Below are positions 6,827 through 10,985 of a stretch of 10,985 bases of DNA, in pieces. Made by a program: the position numbers and the translations under genes. The notes beneath the pieces were generated by a model. That model made no database searches, was not told where the DNA came from, and saw only the letters and a list, made by a program, of their open reading frames with translations. Position 1 is the stretch's first letter. The number at the start of each line of letters is the position of its first letter. The stretch is taken from the NCBI GenBank assembly GCA_002317155.1, contig DCIR01000056.1, positions 1 to 10,985 on the forward strand, read 5' to 3'. The DNA comes from Lachnospiraceae bacterium UBA1721 (GTDB lineage: Bacteria; Bacillota; Clostridia; Lachnospirales; Lachnospiraceae).

Positions 6827-7963
6827 TCAGTTACCGTTTACAATACTTACGGCCATTTCAACATCAGCACTTCCAAGTGATGCGTTTGCAGGAAGCTCTC
6901 CTGCTATGATTGCTCCTACCTGGCTTACAATTCCTGAATTCATATATGCAGGTCCGTAAGTGGCTGCATAGTAGCCGGCACTTGTACCATAATAGGTTTC
7001 ATATGAAGTACCGAATCTCTTCTTTTTAATCAGCTCATTAACCTGATCACTGATATCTTTGTCAGCGAAATAAAAAAACTCGTATACTGCATACTCTGAA
7101 GACTCATATACAATGATGTTTCCTTCATCATCCATCTCAAAGCTGTCAAATATTCCGTCTTCATCGGTGTCTGCTGTGAAACCAAACTGCTCGGCAATTG
7201 CCCACTTTTCAAGTGACTCCTTCGCGAGCTTTTTATTCTCAAGCACCTTATCCTGTGCCTCAATAAATAAAGCCGCAGTTTCGCGACTTCCTCTGTAAAC
7301 AAGTGAAAGATGCATGTCATACTCGGCTTCAAGTTCAGCTAAAAGCTCGCTCTGTTCTGGTGTAACAAGAATGGTCACAGTTGAAGGAAGCTCCTTTCCT
7401 TCCTCATCATCTGACGAAACCGCCACATCACTTGTGTTGGCATCATTACCGGACTTTGCTGTAACTGCGATAACCTCAACATACTTAAGTTCTGAAGGAA
7501 TAACCGTCTCCCCACTGTTTCTGTAATCAGGTACAATCACTGAAACGATATCACCGCTCTTAAGCTTGCCAGAAAGACCCTCTGCAAACTTACTTATTGT
7601 GATGGATATTGCCTGCTTGCTTCCGTTAAGGCTGTAAAGATATGCGTTCTCCATGGCTGGATCCTCCGACAGCTTGCTGCTTAAGATATAATCGCCGTCA
7701 TAAAGCTCTGCGGTAAGATACTTTCCAATCACATCGCTTTCCTTATGACATACATTATTGGGAAGATTGTATTTTCCTACCGACACAACCTCGATCATGT
7801 CCTTTGTTATCTGTTCTCCTGCCTGCGCATTCTTCTTCATTCTTACTATATCTGTCTTGCTTGACAGTCCCCTGTTTACAAGCGGTGTAATCGCAAAGCA
7901 TATGATAAGCGATACCGCAATGCAAAGAATTCCGAGAACTGTCCTGTTTCTGAATAAACTCAT
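6827..7963 (-). CDS. CpaB/RcpC-like SAF-domain pilus protein with a DxDxDG loop
   Basis: This is a 378-residue membrane-anchored protein. One helix (about 9-28) is followed by a SAF domain (about 41-100: AQAGEQITKDMIEVV, SDVIGKYLTAELYDGDYIL). A CpaB/RcpC-type domain follows (about 117-225: ITISKFAEGLSGKLKSGDIV, TVTILVTPEQSELLAEL). The C-terminal part (about 240-378) is unusual: it contains DTDEDGIFDSFE (265-276), a textbook acidic calcium-loop pattern, and a Tyr/Gly/Ala-rich stretch (315-345). The start at 7963 is chosen because AGGAGG lies 4 nt upstream; in-frame Met codons at 8002 and 7981 have no such site and fall in a hairpin region. In Gram-negative Tad systems this family works with the secretin. 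Here there is no outer membrane, so it may stabilise the fibre in the cell wall (inference). Confidence 0.8.
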   Translation of the reverse strand: MSLFRNRTVLGILCIAVSLIICFAITPLVNRGLSSKTDIVRMKKNAQAGEQITKDMIEVVSVGKYNLPNNVCHKESDVIGKYLTAELYDGDYILSSKLSEDPAMENAYLYSLNGSKQAISITISKFAEGLSGKLKSGDIVSVIVPDYRNSGETVIPSELKYVEVIAVTAKSGNDANTSDVAVSSDDEEGKELPSTVTILVTPEQSELLAELEAEYDMHLSLVYRGSRETAALFIEAQDKVLENKKLAKESLEKWAIAEQFGFTADTDEDGIFDSFEMDDEGNIIVYESSEYAVYEFFYFADKDISDQVNELIKKKRFGTSYETYYGTSAGYYAATYGPAYMNSGIVSQVGAIIAGELPANASLGSADVEMAVSIVNGN

Positions 7964-7974
7964 GTTTCCTCCTG

Positions 7975-8038
7975 TCTGCATAATCAAAAAAATTATCTGC
8001 ATAATATACTGCCTAAAATATGCAGATATTTAGGCAGT
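7975..8038 (-). promoter_or_regulatory. Interlocked hairpins and terminator between peptidase and cpaB-like genes
   Basis: Reading the minus strand, ACTGCCTAAA (8038-8029) pairs perfectly with TTTAGGCAGT (8017-8008). TATCTGCATA (8028-8019), which lies between them, pairs perfectly with TATGCAGATA (8003-7994). The second hairpin is followed by TTTTTTT (7992-7986), so it looks like an intrinsic terminator. The first hairpin can extend, with one bulge, to 13 bp and a CTGC loop, and then uses up the arm the terminator needs. A third copy of the arm, TTATGCAGA (7983-7975), sits just before the ribosome binding site. The peptidase stop codon (8015-8013) is inside the first hairpin. This is the layout of a translation-sensitive attenuator; the function is inferred. 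Confidence 0.6.
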
Positions 8039-8495
8039 ACGCAGCAAACATTCCGGCTGTAAGAAACGGTATCATCGGATAGGAATCGTTAGTTTTCTTC
8101 TTAACGTTATCTTCATTTTGAATACATCTGGTTACACTTTTCCTGTCAGAAAATACCGGCATTTTCCTTATCAGATGAAATGCAAGCATAAAAATAAGGG
8201 CCAGTATGAGCCCTGCCAAGGTTATCCTAAAACCTAAGACAATGCCCACTGCCCCTACAGTTTTTACATCTCCTCCGCCTATCCCGCCATAGACTACTCC
8301 CGCCATTAACAGTGGCATTGCCACAAGTACTCCTAAAACATATGGATGTCCCGTTGGAATAAGCGATACTGCTGCAATAAGTACAGGCAACAGATCAGGG
8401 ATAGTCCTGGTGCGGATATCCCTGACTGATGCGATAATCAAAATTATCATAAGCGCATTAAGGCGTAGTGCCTGCAGTCCAAACAGTACGCCCAT
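8013..8495 (-). CDS. A24-family prepilin peptidase (TadV-like)
   Basis: This is a 160-residue polytopic membrane protease. The two catalytic aspartates of the A24 (GspO/TadV) family are visible: one in SVRDIRTRTIPD (D26) and one in the GGGD motif of YGGIGGGDVK (D76). There is no N-methylase domain, as is usual for the short TadV type. It would remove the leader from the pilin encoded just upstream and from the two pseudopilins downstream. The start at 8495 is preferred because AGGAAG lies 4 nt before it; a start 8 codons earlier would overlap the pilin gene by 11 nt without a good ribosome binding site. The gene's last codons form half of the hairpin system at 7994-8038. Confidence 0.88.
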   Translation of the reverse strand: MGVLFGLQALRLNALMIILIIASVRDIRTRTIPDLLPVLIAAVSLIPTGHPYVLGVLVAMPLLMAGVVYGGIGGGDVKTVGAVGIVLGFRITLAGLILALIFMLAFHLIRKMPVFSDRKSVTRCIQNEDNVKKKTNDSYPMIPFLTAGMFAAYCLNICIF

Positions 8496-8508
8496 TACGC
8501 TTCCTGCA

Positions 8509-8760
8509 TTAGCCTGCATAGTTGAACATTTCTCTGATGCGCTCGGTAAGAGTAGGCATTACCACATCTCCGAAAAGTGCATAGAGCCCTGCAAGAAGAA
8601 GTGCTCCGAGCACTACTGCGATAAGAATCTTAACAGCAGTATCTACATAGTTCTCACCCTTCTTATCAGTGAGAACAGCCTTAGCCTTCTTACCAAGTGC
8701 CATCATCTCATTCTTCATTGCAGTTGCCTTGCTTCTTGCATTCATAAAAATCTTTCTCAT
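8509..8760 (-). CDS. Flp-like major pilin (DUF6133-type)
   Basis: This is an 83-residue protein. A basic 35-residue leader ends in TDKKG, and a likely prepilin cleavage leaves ENYVDTAVK as the mature N-terminus, with D40 at +5 where type IV pilins carry Glu. One hydrophobic helix follows (about 42-66) with a short tail. The mature product of about 48 residues is the right size for a Flp-type pilin. The sequence resembles the DUF6133 family that I associate with clostridial mobile elements. It is the first pilus gene, directly before its presumed peptidase. AGAAGGAG lies upstream at a somewhat long spacing. A terminator-like hairpin (8793-8816) precedes it, which may set pilin expression apart from the regulator genes. 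Confidence 0.75.
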   Translation of the reverse strand: MRKIFMNARSKATAMKNEMMALGKKAKAVLTDKKGENYVDTAVKILIAVVLGALLLAGLYALFGDVVMPTLTERIREMFNYAG

Positions 8761-8792
8761 TGTTCTTCATTCTCCTTCTAAAAAATGTGCAT

Positions 8793-8816
8793 AAAAATAG
8801 CCGGCATTACGCCAGC
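8793..8816 (-). terminator. Terminator-like hairpin between spoVG-like and pilin genes
   Basis: GCTGGC and GCCGGC (8816-8811 and 8805-8800 on the minus strand, one G-U pair, loop GTAAT) are followed by TATTTTT, and a further TTTTTT lies 7 nt on, directly before the pilin ribosome binding site. A TTGACT hexamer at 8833-8828 could be a -35 box, but the element 17 nt downstream (GTAATG) is a poor -10, so I do not call a promoter. Partial termination here would separate the regulator genes from the pilus genes. Confidence 0.55.
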
Positions 8817-8843
8817 GGTTAAATAAAAGTCAACTAATCTTCA

Positions 8844-9320
8844 TTACTGCATTGCAGGTGCCTGACCGTTCATAGGCTCACCCATTGGAGCCGCCATATC
8901 AAACCCGATGCCATTATCCTGATTTACTGCGGCCTGATGCGCCTGCACCTGGTTATTGTATTCCCCGATAACAGCCTCATTAAGCTTCTGTCGTCCCTCC
9001 TTGGTAATAGGGTACACAATATCCTTGTACTCATCCCCGGCCTTATAGGAAGGCATTGCAACAAACAGTCCCTTACTTCCTTCAATAACCTTGACTCCCT
9101 TAACGGCAATCTCGCCACCAAAGGTTACAGAGCATACACCCTTTACACTTCCTTCACCGGGAAATGAACTGAACTTAACGTCGTAACTCATTCCTTCTTT
9201 CACCTCCTCTCCTTTCTGTTCCTGCGGATCATTAACAAATGTCACCTTGGGCAGACTGTTGTCCTGCTCCATAACATCATTAATCTCCTGGTTCTTCTTC
9301 GTCTTGCTTTCCTTTGACAT
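8844..9320 (-). CDS. SpoVG-family regulator with extended tails
   Basis: This is a 158-residue protein whose core (about 45-121) matches SpoVG. VSVTFGGEIAVKGVKV-type strands are followed by the family's IEGSKGLFVAMPSYKA, then DIVYPITKEGRQKLNEAVIGEY. SpoVG binds nucleic acid and affects septation, sporulation, virulence and phage or plasmid traits in various Firmicutes. Bacillus SpoVG has about 97 residues. This one adds about 45 polar residues at the N-terminus and a 37-residue Gln/Met/Pro-rich tail, both probably disordered. GGAGGAG lies 6 nt before the ATG, and the gene follows the YodL-domain gene closely. Placement right before the pilus genes suggests it could control them. It is unlikely to be the chromosomal spoVG, which usually sits next to purR/glmU genes. 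Confidence 0.85.
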   Translation of the reverse strand: MSKESKTKKNQEINDVMEQDNSLPKVTFVNDPQEQKGEEVKEGMSYDVKFSSFPGEGSVKGVCSVTFGGEIAVKGVKVIEGSKGLFVAMPSYKAGDEYKDIVYPITKEGRQKLNEAVIGEYNNQVQAHQAAVNQDNGIGFDMAAPMGEPMNGQAPAMQ

Positions 9321-9332
9321 TTTTTCTCCTCC

Positions 9333-9866
9333 TTAAGCAAAATCTATCTCTGTGAAAACTTCTGGTTCGATATAGAAGTATCTGCTAATCTCACCGTCTG
9401 TCAGTTCCACCACATCTGATATCGACAGCGCATGGCCGCCTAAATCTTTAGGTGCGATTCTTGCAAATCTTTCCCAGATATCCTCCAGGTCAAATTTATT
9501 AATCTCACCTTCATATACCACTCCGTATTCGCTGCGTTTGGGATGACCAAACTCCTTTTCTTCCCTTTTATGAAGTGATATAAATCTCATCTCAAACGGA
9601 CTGTCGGGAAGTAGCTGAAAAATGCGAAGTGTCATCTTTTTTACGGAAGTATCATTTCCGAAATTGAGATTGCCGTTGCATATGGATTCATATACTCCTT
9701 TCCGTACCTCAATCGGCTTGTCTGTTTTCTTCCTTATGAAATTCTTCAGATCCTGTTTATTGAAGATGGCATCGATTATCACTCTGTTGCCATCCGAGAA
9801 TCCGGCGATGTTACCGTAGTACCAGAGAACACCGTCCTCATTCTCTTCAAGCATGAAGGGCATCAT
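9333..9866 (-). CDS. Protein with YodL-like C-terminal domain
   Basis: This is a 177-residue soluble protein. The N-terminal part (1-75) contains NIAGFSDGNRVIIDAIF and is not recognised. The C-terminal part (about 80-175) has the order expected of the YodL-like domain: a strand LRIFQLL, then YGVVYEGEINKFDLEDIWERF, then GHALSISDVVELTDGE and a closing YFYIEPEVFTEI. YodL-type domains are common on plasmids and conjugative elements of Firmicutes, fused to many partners, with unknown function. The first ATG overlaps the stop of the AbrB-like gene by 4 nt. A second Met follows at once, so the true start may be one codon later. Its place in a run with DNA-binding proteins hints at an element-maintenance or regulatory role. 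Confidence 0.7.
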   Translation of the reverse strand: MMPFMLEENEDGVLWYYGNIAGFSDGNRVIIDAIFNKQDLKNFIRKKTDKPIEVRKGVYESICNGNLNFGNDTSVKKMTLRIFQLLPDSPFEMRFISLHKREEKEFGHPKRSEYGVVYEGEINKFDLEDIWERFARIAPKDLGGHALSISDVVELTDGEISRYFYIEPEVFTEIDFA

Positions 9867-10261
9867 TTTCTATCACCTGCCTTACCACCGAATTTCTTAC
9901 CCGTCTTTTTTCCGAATTTCAATAGCTCCTCTTTATCAGCAGTAACACTTTTCTCGGCATCAGCACCTTCTCCTTCAAATACATCAATATCTGATGCCTT
10001 GGAAAGAAGATATGCTGCAAGGCTGACCTTCTGCTCATTGTTCAGACACTTAACAGTAGCCGCCAGACACTCTGCAACAAATTCCGGTGCCTCCGCCTGC
10101 ATATCAAGAACATCGAGCTTACTGATATATAAAACTGAAAACTCATCATCCGTTTCAATCCTTATGATGTCTCCACCATTAAGTTCGAGACTCGCTCTGC
10201 ACTCTGGGGGAAGTGTAATTCTTCCTCTTCCATCAACCGGTTTGTAAAATATCTTGGACAT
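9863..10261 (-). CDS. AbrB/SpoVT-type swapped-hairpin DNA-binding protein
   Basis: This is a 132-residue protein. Residues 5-50 (FYKPVDGRGRITLPPECRA, then LELNGGDIIRIE and a closing strand) are a clear SpoVT-AbrB domain, which dimerises and binds DNA as a transition-state-type regulator or antitoxin. The middle (about 55-95) is helical and Ala/Glu-rich. The last 25 residues are strongly basic (KFGKKTGKKFGGKAGDRK), probably giving extra nucleic-acid contact. The start codon overlaps the upstream stop by one base (TAATG) and the stop overlaps the next gene by 4 nt. No toxin gene is recognisable beside it, so a regulator is more likely than an antitoxin. Confidence 0.82.
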   Translation of the reverse strand: MSKIFYKPVDGRGRITLPPECRASLELNGGDIIRIETDDEFSVLYISKLDVLDMQAEAPEFVAECLAATVKCLNNEQKVSLAAYLLSKASDIDVFEGEGADAEKSVTADKEELLKFGKKTGKKFGGKAGDRK

Positions 10262-10863
10262 TATTCAACCTCTCTTTCCATCTTAAAAATATCCGCTCCG
10301 TATTTTCTAATAAGTAATGCATTTACAATATTTACGAATTTCTCTTTTGAAACAATCTCCGAATCAACTAATTCCTCATACCATACAAAATGCTCACCAT
10401 TATATAAGTGTTCTGCAATCTGAATAAGAATATTCTGTTCTTCATTAAATCCAACGGCCTGAATTTTACTAAAGGCTATTTCCGAATCTGTTACATTCTT
10501 TTCAACCTGATTCCACAATTCTTTTTCTGCAGACAAAAGAAAAACAGCTGCAAGATAACTGCGGCTGTTCATCATTTTCCCTCTATGTCCTTCACAAATC
10601 TGCGCTATCAGATTTTTATGGTCATTACTTACAAATATTTTATTCTTATTAAGATACTTGACGGCCTCCATAGCTTCGTCACTATTCTTATAAGAAATAA
10701 TCCTACGTACCATGTTTTCAACACCTTCCTTGGCATGATAACTACTTGTACATATATCATTTCTTCTAATCGGCTTCTCATTCCTCTTTTTCTCAAATCC
10801 GGGAACCGTTACCATCAAACCTTCAAGCAGTCCGTATTTAGGATCCCCATAAAAAAATCTCAA
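10261..10863 (-). CDS. Unrecognised 200-residue protein, TTG start
   Basis: This is a soluble, mostly helical protein with no signal peptide. The stretch from about residue 80 (IFVSNDHKNLIAQI, SRSYLAAVFLLSAEK, then IQIAEHLYNGEH) faintly resembles DUF6075, a family of unknown function; this is a weak impression. The start is taken as TTG at 10863 because a near-perfect GGAGG lies 7 nt upstream. An ATG 4 nt before it is in another frame and stops after nine codons; it would enter this frame only if the run of seven Ts just downstream (10859-10853) were one base shorter. The gene looks richer in A and T than the genes downstream. It is the first gene of the run, directly after a strong terminator, so read-through or antitermination may be needed for expression. 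Confidence 0.65.
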   Translation of the reverse strand: MRFFYGDPKYGLLEGLMVTVPGFEKKRNEKPIRRNDICTSSYHAKEGVENMVRRIISYKNSDEAMEAVKYLNKNKIFVSNDHKNLIAQICEGHRGKMMNSRSYLAAVFLLSAEKELWNQVEKNVTDSEIAFSKIQAVGFNEEQNILIQIAEHLYNGEHFVWYEELVDSEIVSKEKFVNIVNALLIRKYGADIFKMEREVE

Positions 10864-10867
10864 CCAT

Positions 10868-10878
10868 TCACCTCCTTT
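10868..10878 (-). promoter_or_regulatory. Strong ribosome binding site that fixes the TTG start
   Basis: AAAGGAGGTGA on the minus strand is a near-complete match to the 16S rRNA tail. It is 7 nt (from GGAGG) before the in-frame TTG at 10863 and only 3 nt before an out-of-frame ATG, which favours the TTG. It begins about 10 nt after the T run of the terminator at 10889-10930. Confidence 0.65.
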
Positions 10879-10888
10879 CTGCGGCAAC

Positions 10889-10930
10889 AAAAAAAGCGCC
10901 TATTGAAGCCGAAGCTTCAATTAGACGCTT
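10889..10930 (-). terminator. Strong intrinsic terminator with UUCG loop
   Basis: On the minus strand AAGCGTCTAATTGAAGC (10930-10914) pairs with GCTTCAATAGGCGCTT (10909-10894) over about 16 bp with one bulged A and one G-T pair. The stem is closed by a TTCG loop and followed by seven Ts (10895-10889). It is the clearest terminator in the window. It ends whatever lies beyond the right edge, yet sits only about 10 nt before the ribosome binding site of the next gene. Confidence 0.85.
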
Positions 10931-10985
10931 AATCGAATTCATTTATTCTTTTGCAAAAGAGAATGTGCTTTGGTGTAGGTTTTTT
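10931..10985. other. Right-edge segment with a perfect 14-bp palindrome
   Basis: TCTTTTGCAAAAGA (10947-10960) is a perfect palindrome. On the minus strand all three frames are open from the window edge and reach a stop before or at the base of the terminator (ends reading STFSFAKE, TKAHSLLQKNK or CKRINEFD). The 3' end of an upstream gene is therefore likely, but its frame cannot be decided from 55 bases. Confidence 0.35.

Noticed and set aside
7964..8002. Upstream in-frame starts for the CpaB-like protein
   Set aside because: No ribosome binding site, and they fall in the terminator/hairpin region; AGGAGG sits correctly before the Met at 7963.
8496..8519. Upstream start for the prepilin peptidase overlapping the pilin gene
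   Set aside because: No good ribosome binding site; AGGAAG is well placed for the Met at 8495.
8805..8833. Promoter before the pilin gene (TTGACT)
   Set aside because: The hexamer 17 nt downstream is GTAATG, a poor -10 box, and lies within a terminator-like stem.
1..10985. Plus-strand open frames across the pilus genes
   Set aside because: They mirror strong minus-strand genes, lack ribosome binding sites and show no recognisable domains.
1..10985. CRISPR array, tRNA, rRNA or insertion-sequence ends
   Set aside because: No regularly spaced repeats, cloverleaf, rRNA-like blocks or transposase frame could be seen.

Overview
The window looks like an accessory region of a low-GC, Gram-positive gut or rumen anaerobe, most likely a clostridium of the Lachnospiraceae type (inference from strong GGAGG ribosome binding sites, moderately AT-rich DNA, a SpoVG relative, and protein types I associate with clostridial mobile elements). 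Every supported gene is on the minus strand, so the region reads from right to left.

Right part (10889 down to 8844): after a strong intrinsic terminator come four tightly packed genes. They are an unrecognised 200-residue protein with a TTG start, an AbrB/SpoVT-type swapped-hairpin DNA-binding protein, a protein with a YodL-like C-terminal domain, and a SpoVG-family protein with long extra tails. These are regulator-like and mobile-element-like products rather than pilus parts.

Centre (8760 down to 1837): a compact Gram-positive Tad/Flp-type pilus locus. In transcription order it encodes a small Flp-like pilin, a short A24 prepilin peptidase (TadV-like), a CpaB/RcpC-like SAF-domain protein, a TadZ/CpaE-like P-loop ATPase, a TadA/CpaF-type secretion ATPase, two T2SSF platform proteins (TadB-like and TadC-like), and two TadE/TadF-like pseudopilins. 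No secretin or outer-membrane lipoprotein is present, as expected for a single-membrane cell. The peptidase would cleave the pilin and pseudopilins at a shared basic-Gly-Glu site. TadA would power assembly on the TadB/TadC platform. The TadZ-like protein may position the machine and the CpaB-like protein may act outside the membrane. Two small genes close the run: a two-helix membrane protein and a 60-residue DUF6440-like protein. A terminator follows at 1201-1237.

Left part (1181 down to 1): a separate transcription unit with its own sigma-A-type promoter, flanked by two copies of a palindromic operator. It encodes an XRE-type helix-turn-helix protein, a single-pass membrane protein with a Pro/Glu-rich outer stalk (DUF6550-like), and, past another terminator, the start of a secreted glycine-rich surface protein cut by the window edge.

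The least ordinary feature is regulatory. Four intrinsic-terminator-like hairpins sit just upstream of the ribosome binding site of the next gene on the same strand, leaving little or no room for a promoter between them. One, between the peptidase and cpaB-like genes, consists of two interlocked inverted repeats that cannot both form fully. Together they suggest control by attenuation or antitermination. The CpaB-like protein also carries a DxDxDG calcium-loop motif that I do not associate with that family.
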